The position numbers were made by a program, and so were the translations under genes. From assembly GCA_964406575.1 (NCBI GenBank), contig CAYOSH010000002.1, forward strand, positions 124,001 to 188,000: a stretch of 64,000 nucleotides of DNA, given 5' to 3'. Below, in pieces: positions 25,986-34,625 of this stretch. Every line of letters begins with the position of its first letter. The first letter of the stretch is position 1. This stretch comes from WTAW01 sp964406575. Lineage in GTDB: Bacteria; Acidobacteriota; Aminicenantia; Aminicenantales; Aminicenantaceae. The notes beneath the pieces are model-generated. The model did no database searches. It was not told the DNA's origin and saw nothing but the letters and a program-made list of their open reading frames with translations.

Positions 25986-26033
25986 ATACAAGATTTAGTG
26001 CACTTCCTGGAGGTCATACACAATATATGGATT
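25986..26033 (+). promoter_or_regulatory. Tandem NrdR boxes
   Basis: ATACAAGATTTAGTGC (25986-26001) and ACACAATATATGGATT (26018-26033) each match the NrdR consensus acaCwAtATaTwGtgt at about 12 of 16 positions. They are 32 bp apart start to start, the three-turn spacing known for NrdR sites. They lie just downstream of the predicted start point, so NrdR would repress the operon when dATP is high. Confidence 0.6.
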
Positions 26034-26146
26034 ATTTCCTGTGTTCTCTTCTTGCATTCCCTGGAAGGGAAAACGGGAACAGCTGAAAAAAATTGGAAAG
26101 CCCAAAAGCAAACGGCGACCACTCAAATGGATTAAGGAGGCTCAAG

Positions 26147-28219
26147 ATGGTGCAATCGATTGCAAGGATCAAAAAGCGCGATGGGTTAATCACAGATTTT
26201 GTACAGGATAAAATCACCAAGGCTGTTTACAAGGCCATGGAGTCCAAAGGTATGGCCGATAAACAGGCTGCTCAGAAGATCTCGGATATTGTCACTTTTG
26301 TGCTAGAAGATAAGTTTGTAGGTTATACCACCCCATCGGTCGAGCAGATCCAGGACATTGTTGAGATGGTTCTGATGAAACAGGGATATCATGAAATTGC
26401 CAAGTCCTATATCCTCTACCGTGAGAGACATAAAGATATTCGAGAGGCTCGGAAGATCGGGATCAACCTGGAGAGACTTATCAAAGACTACATCAATAAC
26501 TTGGATTGGAAAATCAGAGAAAACAGCAACGAAGGCGTCATGAGCTTTTCAGGGTTGAATGCCAGAGTATCAGGAGAGGTGCTTTCCAATTTTGCACTCA
26601 ATCAGCTCTACTCGGAACAGATCAAGAGAGCTCACTTGGATGGGGAGCTTCATTTGCATGACCTGTCTTACCCCATCGTAGGCTACTGTGCGGGTTGGTC
26701 TTTGGAAAACCTGTTGCGGAAGGGATTCGGCCATGTGCCCAATCAGGTCCATTCTTATCCCGCCAAACATCTAGAGACGGCGACACTCCACATGGTCAAT
26801 TTTATAGGGACTATGCAGGGTGAATTTGCCGGCGCACAGGCTTTTTCCAGTGTTGATACACTCTTGGCCCCTTTCATCAGAGCCGATAGCCTGGAATATA
26901 CAAGCGTGAAACAGGATATTCAGAAGCTCATCTTCGGTTTGAACGTTCCCTCCCGGTGGGGATGGCAAACGCCTTTTTCCAACTTGACCTTTGACCTTAC
27001 GGTCCCGGAAGACATGAAAGACAAACGTGTCGTCATCGGTGGCGAGGAAAGGGATTCCACATACGGGGAGTATCAGGAAGAGATGAACATGATCAACACG
27101 GCCTTCCTTGAATTGATGATCGAAGGAGACCAGAGCGGCCGTGTCTTCACTTTCCCCATTCCCACCTATAATTTATCCCGGGATTTTGATTGGGATTCTC
27201 CCATCTCCGACCTTCTCTTCAAGGTGACGGCAAAGTATGGCATCCCTTACTTTCAGAACTACATCGGGACAAATCTGGACCCGGGGGATATCAGAGCCAT
27301 GTGTTGCCGTTTGAACCTCGACCAGAGAGAGTTGTTGCGCCGACCTGGAAACATTTGGGGGCCGGGCGATTCCACGGGTTCCATCGGAGTGGTGACCATC
27401 AACTTGAACAGGATCGGATATGAGGCGAGCACGAAAGACGAATTTTTTACTCAACTGAAAAGCCGGATGATCCTGGCGAAGGAATCTCTGGAGACCAAAC
27501 GGGAAGTTGTGAACAACATGTTGAGCAAGGGGCTCATGCCATACACGAAGGTGTATCTGGGGCATTTCGACAACCACTTCTCCACCATCGGGCTGTGTGG
27601 AATGCATGAAGCTTGCCTGAATTTTCAGGACAAAGGAGTTGGCACTCCTGAAGGAAAGGATTTTGCCATTGAAGTCCTGCAGTTCATGCGACAAACGATC
27701 CAAGAATTTCAGGAAGAGACAGGGAATCTGTACAATCTTGAAGCTACCCCTGCAGAGTCCACATCCTACCGCCTTGCGCGGTTGGACAGGCAAAAATACC
27801 AAAACATCATCACTTCAGGCACGAACCTGCATCCATTCCTGACAAACTCTTCTCAGCTGAATGTGGATGCAACCCGGGATGTTTTCGAAGCGATCGATCA
27901 CCAGAAGGACCTCCAGCCGCTTTACACAGGCGGAACGATCTTTCACGCTTTCCTGCCCGAACCGATCGACCCTGCCACATGTAAAAAACTGGTCCAGAAG
28001 ATCTCTCAGACAAAGATGCCCTATTTTAGCATAACGCCCACATTCAGCATTTGCCGGAATCATGGGTATATCGGGGGAGAGGTGAAAGAATGTCCGGATT
28101 GCGAGGAGCCAACCGAGGTGTATTCGAGAATAGTGGGCTATTTACGTCCTGTGGCAACTTGGAACGATGGGAAGAAACAGGAATTTAGAGAACGAACCAC
28201 TTACACACAATTGGGCTGA
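26147..28219 (+). CDS. nrdD: Anaerobic (class III) ribonucleoside-triphosphate reductase
   Basis: This 690-residue glycyl-radical enzyme reduces ribonucleotides anaerobically. An ATP-cone domain (IARIKKRDGLITDF onward) fills the first ~90 residues. The glycyl radical is G664 in RIVGYLRPV, and the zinc site is CRNH with CPDC just ahead of it. Conserved cysteines occur in MCCRLNLD and GLCGMHEAC. I chose the ATG at 26147 because it has an excellent ribosome binding site (AAGGAGG) and starts at the ATP cone. It heads the operon nrdD-grx-nrdG-dut, probably under NrdR control. Confidence 0.95.
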   Translation: MVQSIARIKKRDGLITDFVQDKITKAVYKAMESKGMADKQAAQKISDIVTFVLEDKFVGYTTPSVEQIQDIVEMVLMKQGYHEIAKSYILYRERHKDIREARKIGINLERLIKDYINNLDWKIRENSNEGVMSFSGLNARVSGEVLSNFALNQLYSEQIKRAHLDGELHLHDLSYPIVGYCAGWSLENLLRKGFGHVPNQVHSYPAKHLETATLHMVNFIGTMQGEFAGAQAFSSVDTLLAPFIRADSLEYTSVKQDIQKLIFGLNVPSRWGWQTPFSNLTFDLTVPEDMKDKRVVIGGEERDSTYGEYQEEMNMINTAFLELMIEGDQSGRVFTFPIPTYNLSRDFDWDSPISDLLFKVTAKYGIPYFQNYIGTNLDPGDIRAMCCRLNLDQRELLRRPGNIWGPGDSTGSIGVVTINLNRIGYEASTKDEFFTQLKSRMILAKESLETKREVVNNMLSKGLMPYTKVYLGHFDNHFSTIGLCGMHEACLNFQDKGVGTPEGKDFAIEVLQFMRQTIQEFQEETGNLYNLEATPAESTSYRLARLDRQKYQNIITSGTNLHPFLTNSSQLNVDATRDVFEAIDHQKDLQPLYTGGTIFHAFLPEPIDPATCKKLVQKISQTKMPYFSITPTFSICRNHGYIGGEVKECPDCEEPTEVYSRIVGYLRPVATWNDGKKQEFRERTTYTQLG

Positions 28220-28232
28220 AGAGGAGAACTGG

Positions 28233-28499
28233 TTGCAATACATCTTGTTCACCTATCCCAACTGCCCCCAATGCGAAGCGCTAAAGACATTTCTGAGCGT
28301 GAATGACTACAAGGTCCAGGAATACAATTTGACCCGGAAAGAAAGCAAGATGAAGATCAGAGAATTCTTGGACGTATTGAAGAGGGATGAAAAGGGGGGA
28401 ATCATCATTCCGACTTTGATCGTTCTGACTGATGGAGATGTGGTCGCTATCCTGAACACGCGCGAGGAGTTTGAGGATTGGTCGAGATCAAAGGATTAG
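28233..28499 (+). CDS. Glutaredoxin-like protein (probable NrdD reductant)
   Basis: This small thioredoxin-fold protein has 88 residues from the TTG at 28233, which follows GAAGAGGAG. The redox motif CPQC is in YPNCPQCEALKTFL, and IPTL near residue 70 is the conserved cis-proline. An upstream ATG (28167) would overlap nrdD by 53 nt and add an implausible tail. Its place between nrdD and nrdG suggests that it supplies electrons to the reductase, as thioredoxin/glutaredoxin-dependent NrdD types need. Confidence 0.78.
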   Translation: MQYILFTYPNCPQCEALKTFLSVNDYKVQEYNLTRKESKMKIREFLDVLKRDEKGGIIIPTLIVLTDGDVVAILNTREEFEDWSRSKD

Positions 28500-29176
28500 A
28501 AAAGTTCGCTCCACGGGATTTTCCAGGATTTATCGCTGCTACGGTTTTTTTGGGCGGGTGCAATTTTAAGTGTCCTTTCTGCCACAACGCTGAACTCGTG
28601 TTGCGTCCCCATTCTCTGCCTACGTTTCCGCTGGATTATTTTTTGGCCTTCCTGGATTCGCGGAAAGATTGGCTTGAGGGAGTCTGTATCACCGGAGGAG
28701 AGCCTCTTATCAGTGACGACATAGACATTCTGTTAAAGATCATCAAAGAGAGAGATCTCTTGGTGAAAATCGACACAAATGGGGCTTTTCCGGAAAGACT
28801 CGCCTCGTTGATCACAGGAAAGCTCCTCGATCACGTGGCCATGGATGTCAAAACATCTCTTGAAAAATACAGCGAAGCCACAGGCTGTCCCGTTAACATT
28901 GACGCTATCAAAAAGAGCATCGCCCTTATCAAAGATAGTGAGCTGGATTATACGTTCCGCACGACTGCAGTTCCAGGCTTGGTCGGCCGTGAGGATATCG
29001 AGAAGATTTCCACAGAGTTGGAGGGTTCGAAGATGCTCCGCATTCAGCAATTTGTGCCTCATAATACCCTGGAGAGCGAGTATGAGAAGATTAAGCCCTA
29101 CTCAACGGAAGAGCTCTGGGGATGGGTCAAAATTGCAGAGCCCTATTTTTCTGAGGTCCGGTTGGAAGGTGTGTGA
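28478..29176 (+). CDS. nrdG: Anaerobic ribonucleotide reductase activase (radical SAM)
   Basis: This 232-residue radical SAM enzyme generates the glycyl radical in NrdD. The Fe-S motif is C28-N-F-K-C32-P-F-C35, preceded by the typical TVFLGG strand. TGGEPLI is the SAM-binding GGE motif. It starts with TTG (28478) after GAGGAG and overlaps the glutaredoxin-like gene by 22 nt. Length and the KIDTNG segment match NrdG/pyruvate-formate-lyase activators of the longer type; genome position settles the assignment. Confidence 0.9.
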   Translation: MVEIKGLEKFAPRDFPGFIAATVFLGGCNFKCPFCHNAELVLRPHSLPTFPLDYFLAFLDSRKDWLEGVCITGGEPLISDDIDILLKIIKERDLLVKIDTNGAFPERLASLITGKLLDHVAMDVKTSLEKYSEATGCPVNIDAIKKSIALIKDSELDYTFRTTAVPGLVGREDIEKISTELEGSKMLRIQQFVPHNTLESEYEKIKPYSTEELWGWVKIAEPYFSEVRLEGV

Positions 29177-29179
29177 GTT

Positions 29180-29602
29180 ATGGAGATAATAGTCAAGAGA
29201 GTTCACAAAGATGCTAAACTTCCGCGTTATGGGCACATGGGAGATGCAGGCCTTGATCTTTTCTCTGTGATCGATTGTGTTCTTAAGGGAGGAGAAGCCC
29301 GGGCGATCTCTACAGGTATCCAGGTAGCCATCCCTGAAGGTTATGTGGGCCTGATATGGGATAAGAGCGGGATTTCCCTCCAGAATATCCATCGGCTGGC
29401 AGGCGTCGTCGATTCCGGTTATCGGGGCGAAGTGAAAGTTGTTATGACTAATCTCAGTGCTGAGGCGTTTCGCATCGAAAAGGGAATGAAAATCGCCCAG
29501 ATGCTCATCCAGCCCGTCATGAAAGTCAAGGTGGTCGAGTCTGAAGAGCTGGACGATACTTCTCGGGGCGAAAATGGTTTCGGGAGTACAGGAAAATACT
29601 GA
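29180..29602 (+). CDS. dut: dUTP diphosphatase
   Basis: This 140-residue trimeric dUTPase cleaves dUTP to dUMP. Five motifs are in order: AGLDLFS, WDKSGIS (the usual RSG is KSG here), GVVDSGYRGE with the uracil-binding tyrosine, KIAQMLIQP, and the C-terminal RGENGFGSTG arm. It starts 3 nt after nrdG and is the last gene of the dNTP operon, so dNTP production and uracil exclusion are expressed together. Confidence 0.93.
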   Translation: MEIIVKRVHKDAKLPRYGHMGDAGLDLFSVIDCVLKGGEARAISTGIQVAIPEGYVGLIWDKSGISLQNIHRLAGVVDSGYRGEVKVVMTNLSAEAFRIEKGMKIAQMLIQPVMKVKVVESEELDDTSRGENGFGSTGKY

Positions 29603-29695
29603 GTGATCAGGGCGTCATTCATCACGGTTTGGAAGATGCGTCCTTCCACAAAAGCGGTTTGACTGTCCTTGTCTCCTCTGGTATAGTAACCCCCT

Positions 29696-29878
29696 TTGAA
29701 TGTGAATGAAAAAAAGATGATCAAAATAGCGATAGGTGCTGTCCTTGGTGGAATTATCGGTTTTTTCTTTTATCGTTTTGTCGGGTGTAGGACTGGCTCC
29801 TGCATGATCGCCAGCAATCCCTATCTGTCCACAATCTACTGGGCCCTCCTGGGGGGCCTGCTTGCCAATATCCTCTAA
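29696..29878 (+). CDS. Small membrane protein, DUF6132-like
   Basis: This protein of 60 residues (TTG at 29696) or 53 (ATG at 29717) has two hydrophobic segments around a cysteine-containing loop. GCRTGSCMIASNPYLSTIYW matches my memory of DUF6132 proteins (cysteines followed by SNPY.STIY). Function is unknown. It is probably a real gene despite its size. Confidence 0.6.
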   Translation: MNVNEKKMIKIAIGAVLGGIIGFFFYRFVGCRTGSCMIASNPYLSTIYWALLGGLLANIL

Positions 29879-29880
29879 GA

Positions 29881-29990
29881 TGGATCATTCATAAAATCTG
29901 CCGGTCCCCTTTATGAAAAACTCTCCTCCCTATAATCGGCATCTTTACCCTTACAGGCGAGCCGACCTCATTGGGAGGCATTCTCGCCTT
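29881..29990 (+). repeat. Repeat R3-related block
   Basis: TCATTCATAAAATCTGCCGG, then ATAATCGGCATCTTTACCCT and GGCGAGCCGACCTCA, align with 14963-15052 in the same order. It is an older copy of the R3 element. Confidence 0.6.
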
Positions 29991-30010
29991 TATTAAAGAC
30001 CTCAGCTATA

Positions 30011-30754
30011 ATGACTGGAATGAAAGGTCTAAACTCTGAGAAAAGCTCACACCGCAAAAGAAGGTTTGCCGTCATCCTCTGCAGACCTGAAAATCCTGAG
30101 AACATCGGGCTTGTGGCGCGCAACATGAAAAACACGGGCTTTGAGAATTTGCGGTTGGTGGGCGTTTCAAGCCTCGAAAGAAAAGCATTGGTGACAGCTG
30201 TGCACGCCCAAGAGATCTTGAAAAGGGCCCGATTCTCCCAGGATTTGACAGGGGCCATCCACGATCTGGATGTTATTTTTGCTTCGACTGCGAAATCAAG
30301 AAAAAATTTTTCTGTAATACCGATGAAAGAGGCAATAAAACAAATGCTCGGTTTTTCCAATTCTACAAAGATAGGATTAGTCTTCGGGAACGAAAGGACA
30401 GGATTGACATCGGAGGAACTTCTGCGGTCGAATTTCCGTTTCAAGATCCCACAGGCCGGAAGACAGCCCTCCTACAACTTGGCTTCTGCGGTCCTTATCA
30501 CTCTTTTCAGTATCTTTTCAGTCCAGGCATCGGATGAACCTGATGTGTTGGTCCAATCCCTTTCCCGGAACGAACAGGAGATCTGTGTGCAACGGATTCT
30601 GATCAATCTGGAGAAAAAAGGCTTCATTCACAAGACAAACAAAAAACACATGGAAGAGATGGTCTGGGATCTGTTCGGAAGATTGACGATGACCGCGGAG
30701 GATAGAAGCCTTCTCCTTGCCCTTTTTTCTAAAGGGACTGTTGACAAGACTTGA
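30011..30754 (+). CDS. trmJ: TrmJ/SpoU-family RNA 2'-O-methyltransferase
   Basis: This 247-residue SPOUT methyltransferase is of the TrmJ/LasT type. Motif 1 is RPENPENIGLVARNMKNTGF with the catalytic arginine, motif 2 is GLVFGNERTGLTSEEL, and motif 3 is SYNLASAVLI, which form the knotted SAM site. The C-terminal helical extension (~70 residues) matches TrmJ, which methylates tRNA position 32. A related rRNA target cannot be ruled out. It appears monocistronic. Confidence 0.85.
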   Translation: MTGMKGLNSEKSSHRKRRFAVILCRPENPENIGLVARNMKNTGFENLRLVGVSSLERKALVTAVHAQEILKRARFSQDLTGAIHDLDVIFASTAKSRKNFSVIPMKEAIKQMLGFSNSTKIGLVFGNERTGLTSEELLRSNFRFKIPQAGRQPSYNLASAVLITLFSIFSVQASDEPDVLVQSLSRNEQEICVQRILINLEKKGFIHKTNKKHMEEMVWDLFGRLTMTAEDRSLLLALFSKGTVDKT

Positions 30755-30941
30755 ACCCTAATCCGGCAACTGAGATCAATCCTGAATGTTACCACTCAGA
30801 TTCGAGAGGGATAAAACGAAAAAAATAAAACCTCAAATATTTCCATATGATCAAAGCTGGGATACGGACTTTTCACAGATTTTGCTTCATAAATGAGTCA
30901 AAACCTGTTATAAAGACAGATCAAATTAGAAAGAGGTTGCT

Positions 30942-31355
30942 ATGGATAAAAATATGGATAAAGATATAAAGGTGACTTTCCCCGGTGGAAAGCGGGTGGA
31001 TGCCCATTACAAGGGATTCCATATCAAGACCGATCAGCCGGTTTATCAAGGGGGCGAGGGATCAGCCCCAGCGCCCTTTGATCTCTTCTTAGTGTCGATC
31101 GCCACCTGTGCAGGCATTTATGTTCTGTCTTTCTGCCAGAACAGGAACCTCCCCACGGAGGATATCACGCTAACCATGCGGAGTGAACGAAATCCGGAGA
31201 CAAAGAGAATCGAACGAATCCGCATGGATATTCAAATGCCCGCTGAGTTTCCGGAGAAATACACAAACGCAGTCATCAAATCCATCAACGGCTGTGCTGT
31301 CAAAATCCACATGGAGCATCCTCCTCTTTTCGATGTAAGCGTAAACATCCGATAG
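30942..31355 (+). CDS. OsmC-family protein
   Basis: This 137-residue protein has two conserved cysteines, in SIATCAGIYVL and INGCAVKIHM, placed as in OsmC/YhfA peroxide-reactive proteins. GGEGSAPAPFDLFL is the typical family segment before the first cysteine. It may reduce organic hydroperoxides or carry sulfur; the YhfA-like subfamily is less well understood than Ohr. The ribosome binding site AGAGG precedes the ATG. The stop lies inside a hairpin shared with convergent sppA. Confidence 0.87.
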   Translation: MDKNMDKDIKVTFPGGKRVDAHYKGFHIKTDQPVYQGGEGSAPAPFDLFLVSIATCAGIYVLSFCQNRNLPTEDITLTMRSERNPETKRIERIRMDIQMPAEFPEKYTNAVIKSINGCAVKIHMEHPPLFDVSVNIR

Positions 31356-31395
31356 CCTCAATTATCCCGATCGTATGTCTGAATAATTCAGGCTA
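31353..31395. terminator. Bidirectional hairpin joining two stop codons
   Basis: TAGCCTCAATTAT (31353-31365) and ATAATTCAGGCTA (31383-31395) pair over 12 of 13 bases. Each arm begins with the stop codon of one convergent gene (osmC-like TAG, sppA TAG). No T-tract is seen, so termination efficiency is unknown. Confidence 0.55.
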
Positions 31396-32361
31396 GTTGG
31401 AAAGTTGAGGAAGCCAGAGGTAGTAAAAGCCGCTCTTGAGCGATTTGAAAATGTTTTTCAGGTCCTCTCCTTCGAGCACTGTGGGAGCTTCCAAGCTTTG
31501 GGCATAAAGGTTCGTTTTTTTCTTCGGGTAATAAGTGTAGGTGACCACTTTTGCGTCTCTGACCCTCGCCAATGACATCACCTTTGCGAGCGCTGCGTCA
31601 AAGTATCCGATCTCGTCGATCAGCTTGAGTTTAAGTGCTTGCTGTGCCGTGTAAATCCGTCCATCGGCAATGTCTTTGAGCTCATCCAGAGACAGTGTGC
31701 TTCCCTTTCTATGGAGAACGGCGTCCAAGAATTTTTGATAGAGCTCGTTGACGATATTTTGAAAAAGTTGTGTCTCCTCTTCAGTCATATCGCGAAAGGC
31801 GCTGCCCGAATCTTTCAATTTTCCTGATTTGATCACGTTCACTTCAATGCCGATCTTTGAAAAAAGCTCTCCGAGGTTGGGGAAGATCGAGATCACGCCT
31901 ATACTTCCCGTGATCGTCGAAGGATGAGCGATGATATGGTCGCTGCCTGAAGCCACATAATAGCCTCCGGATGTTGCCAGACCCATCATGAGGCTCACTA
32001 CGGGTATTTTGGTCCTCTCTCTGAACTTGACAATCTCATTGTAAAGGATATCGCTGGCCGTTACTTCTCCGCCTGGCGTGTCCACGCGGAGAATAATTCC
32101 TTTGACATAGGGGTCTTCAGAGGCCAACTGCAGACGTAGATACACCTGAGAGAGGACATCTCCTTCTCTGTCGAGCAATCCATGTCTTAAAGTGGTTCCG
32201 AGTATTCCAGAGACATCAACGATCATGATTTTAGCTTTCGCTTTGCTTTTGACCAGGACTACCTCTCTGATCTCTTTTTCTCCCAAAAGGTCAAGATTCC
32301 AAGTACAACCATTGATGAAAAGGATTAAAACAACTGTCAGGAACACAAGTTTTTTCATCAT
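31393..32361 (-). CDS. sppA: Signal peptide peptidase SppA (short form)
   Basis: This 322-residue membrane-bound serine peptidase degrades cleaved signal peptides. The N-terminus is a lipoprotein-like signal (LILFINGCTW). The catalytic serine lies in LATSGGYYVASG, and the lysine in VIKSGKLKDSGSAFRDM. TPGGEVTASD and TITGSIGVI are the usual oxyanion and core motifs. It is half the size of E. coli SppA, as in most bacteria. A strong AGGAGGA site precedes the start; MM allows initiation at 32361 or 32358. Confidence 0.93.
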   Translation of the reverse strand: MMKKLVFLTVVLILFINGCTWNLDLLGEKEIREVVLVKSKAKAKIMIVDVSGILGTTLRHGLLDREGDVLSQVYLRLQLASEDPYVKGIILRVDTPGGEVTASDILYNEIVKFRERTKIPVVSLMMGLATSGGYYVASGSDHIIAHPSTITGSIGVISIFPNLGELFSKIGIEVNVIKSGKLKDSGSAFRDMTEEETQLFQNIVNELYQKFLDAVLHRKGSTLSLDELKDIADGRIYTAQQALKLKLIDEIGYFDAALAKVMSLARVRDAKVVTYTYYPKKKTNLYAQSLEAPTVLEGEDLKNIFKSLKSGFYYLWLPQLSN

Positions 32362-32611
32362 TCCTCCTGGGGCAAACGCGACTAAAGAATTATACCATAT
32401 TTGATTCCGTAAGCGCGTATGTGCTGACGGAAAGGCATCGTTATTAAAAGGATTCTTATCGTGTGCAAATTAGCCTTGTTCTGGTTGACTTACAAAGTAT
32501 CAGGTGATATATATCTTTTAAGACCAATCAAATCAACATGATTTTTGATCTTGTTTCGACACAACCGCAAAGGGAACAAAACTCGAGGCGTCGATTTTCC
32601 TGGAGAGAAAC
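32362..32611. other. Intergenic region between divergent genes
   Basis: This 250-nt gap lies between divergent sppA and the HD-GYP-like gene. I see no repeat match, no sigma-54 site and no convincing sigma-70 promoter. Confidence 0.4.
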
Positions 32612-33535
32612 ATGAAGACCATCAAGACTTTTTTTCTCGCGCACTTTGAGGGTTCTCTGATTTTACTCATCATAGTGGGCATTCTCGCGATTGCTTTCCT
32701 CGTGCACTTCAAATTTGCCTTTCTCAATTTCTTTTTCCTCCCTGTCATCTTGGCCGGATATTTTCTCGGAAAGAAAGAGGCTTTCCTGATCAGTATCTTG
32801 AGTATCCTTCTGGTTTTGTTCTATCTGCTCTTTTCCAAGCTGCTGGCGGGTACCGGAGTTGGATTGAGGCTGGATGAAGGGATCACTCTCATGACGTGGT
32901 CGAGCTTTTTGATTTTGGTCGCTGCGGTGATAGGGACACTCACGGAACAGCGAGAGACTCGGATGAAGAACCTCTACAGCGCTTATATAGGAGTCCTGGA
33001 GATCTTGCTCAAGTATCTCGAAGTGGCTGATGAAGAAAAGCCCAGGTCGTTGCGAATCGCACACATGGCTGGGAAGATGGCAGCGGTCGCGGGCCTGGAC
33101 AGACGTCAGGTGGAAAATATCAAATCTGCCGCACTCCTTTTTGAGGCTGGGGATTTGCGGTCGAACCTTCCTCTTTTCGAGGAAATCTCTGATTTCATAG
33201 GAACTGAGGGAAAGATCACGAAATCTTCTTTTGGAGACAGGGAAACGGTCCTTCTCAGGACAACGACTTCTCTTCTAAAGGAAGTTGAGCCAATTCTTTC
33301 CAATTATTATCACTATTATGTCCAGGATGCCTACAATCTGGATAAGAGCCTCAGAGAAATTCCTGTGGGCAGCAGCATCCTTGCTCTCGCAGATATCTAT
33401 GACCGCATCGAGAGCAATGCTCCTCCCTTCCACGATCTCGAAGAGTTCAGTTCACTCAAAAGCATCCTGTCTCTATCGGGTCGCACCTTCCATGAAGCGG
33501 CTGTGAATGCTTTACAGATCGTGGTCACGTCTTGA
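32612..33535 (+). CDS. Membrane protein with degenerate HD-GYP domain
   Basis: This 307-residue protein has four transmembrane segments in residues ~14-110, then a cytoplasmic helical domain. The domain follows HD-GYP layout (RIAHMAGKMAAVAGL with H151, then a helix ending ALLFEAGDL, then EIPVGSSILALADIYDRI). The HD pair is replaced by F177-E178, and the HHExxDGxGYP region reads NYYHYYVQDAYN. Cyclic-di-GMP hydrolysis is therefore unlikely; it may be a scaffold or a ligand sensor. The start follows TGGAGAGAAAC. Confidence 0.6.
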   Translation: MKTIKTFFLAHFEGSLILLIIVGILAIAFLVHFKFAFLNFFFLPVILAGYFLGKKEAFLISILSILLVLFYLLFSKLLAGTGVGLRLDEGITLMTWSSFLILVAAVIGTLTEQRETRMKNLYSAYIGVLEILLKYLEVADEEKPRSLRIAHMAGKMAAVAGLDRRQVENIKSAALLFEAGDLRSNLPLFEEISDFIGTEGKITKSSFGDRETVLLRTTTSLLKEVEPILSNYYHYYVQDAYNLDKSLREIPVGSSILALADIYDRIESNAPPFHDLEEFSSLKSILSLSGRTFHEAAVNALQIVVTS

Positions 33536-33620
33536 GTTCGTAACCATGTGAATTTTTTGTCCAGCTCTCTCTTCCCTCAGCTGAACGGCCTGGCCTTCGA
33601 CCATCGCACAGGACTTCAGA

Positions 33621-34592
33621 TCATGAGGGTTGTGTGTTTGTAGATTTAATCGCAGAGCCATATAGGAGGCTTTTAGCCGGGCTGATTATTTTGAGGGCGC
33701 AGGGGAGGATTTTTATTTCGACTTTGTCCTGGATTCCGAAGAGCTCCCCGTTGTATTGAATGGGAAGGTCTCTGCCGCGGAGAACGATCCTTTTCGCTTT
33801 AAAGTGTTTTTGCGTTTTTTGGAAGGTGCCGAAATAGATGCTCGGAAAGTAAAGCAGGTACCTGCCGCCGCTGATCTCGAAGAGAGTGATATCGATGTAT
33901 CCGTCGTCGATCTTAGCCTCGGGCGCAACTTTCCAGTTGTAACCGAAGTGGCTCACTTTTCCGAGAACACAGTCAAACACTTTTAATTTCAAGGACTTGT
34001 GGGAAAACTCTCTGCCCGAATCGTCTATGCCGTCATAGATCTCGATCTCTTGTTCATAATTCGCCAGGTTGAGCATGATCCTCGATGCGAGGAGATGCCC
34101 GAAAAACCCGGGAATGTTGTGTTGGAGTTTTTCGACCAAGACTTGAGCTGTGGCTCCCACACTGGCGAAGGCTGCCGCCTTTCCCTCGATATCGATGAGG
34201 TCGATCTCTCGCGTCTTCCCCTCCTTGATGATTTTAATGGCCCTGGCCACATTCCTCGGAATGCCCAGAGAGGTAATAAAGGCGTTACCGCTCCCGAAGG
34301 GCACTATGCCCAAGGCCACATTTTTCATCCTGCCGCTTTCCTTGATCCCCTGGATGACATCGGCTATGGTTCCGTCGCCGCCTGCTGCCACAATGATGTC
34401 ATGGTCTTTGCACAGTTTCCTGACTGTCTCTACTGTGTAGGCCTTGTCCTCCGGGTTATCAATGATCTTGCCTGGAAGATGCTTTTGGAGATATTTGCGA
34501 AGGAGTGCGTTGCGCTGCCATTTTTTATTCGCCGCATAGGGATTTATCATACAGATGACTTTCTTTGAATCGATCGGTTTGGTCTTTTTCAT
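33621..34592 (-). CDS. Diacylglycerol kinase-family lipid kinase (YegS/DgkB-like)
   Basis: This 323-residue lipid kinase carries the ATP-binding motif AAGGDGTIADVI and VPFGSGNAFITSLGIP, both diagnostic. The C-terminal beta domain includes DDGYIDITLFE, with the conserved aspartates. The substrate is probably diacylglycerol or a related lipid; sphingosine kinases share the same fold. It lies 33 nt after the SDR gene on the same strand and is likely co-transcribed with it and the PHP gene. Confidence 0.88.
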   Translation of the reverse strand: MKKTKPIDSKKVICMINPYAANKKWQRNALLRKYLQKHLPGKIIDNPEDKAYTVETVRKLCKDHDIIVAAGGDGTIADVIQGIKESGRMKNVALGIVPFGSGNAFITSLGIPRNVARAIKIIKEGKTREIDLIDIEGKAAAFASVGATAQVLVEKLQHNIPGFFGHLLASRIMLNLANYEQEIEIYDGIDDSGREFSHKSLKLKVFDCVLGKVSHFGYNWKVAPEAKIDDGYIDITLFEISGGRYLLYFPSIYFGTFQKTQKHFKAKRIVLRGRDLPIQYNGELFGIQDKVEIKILPCALKIISPAKSLLYGSAIKSTNTQPS

Positions 34593-34625
34593 CAGAAGGC
34601 CTTTATAGACTCACCCATATATTTA

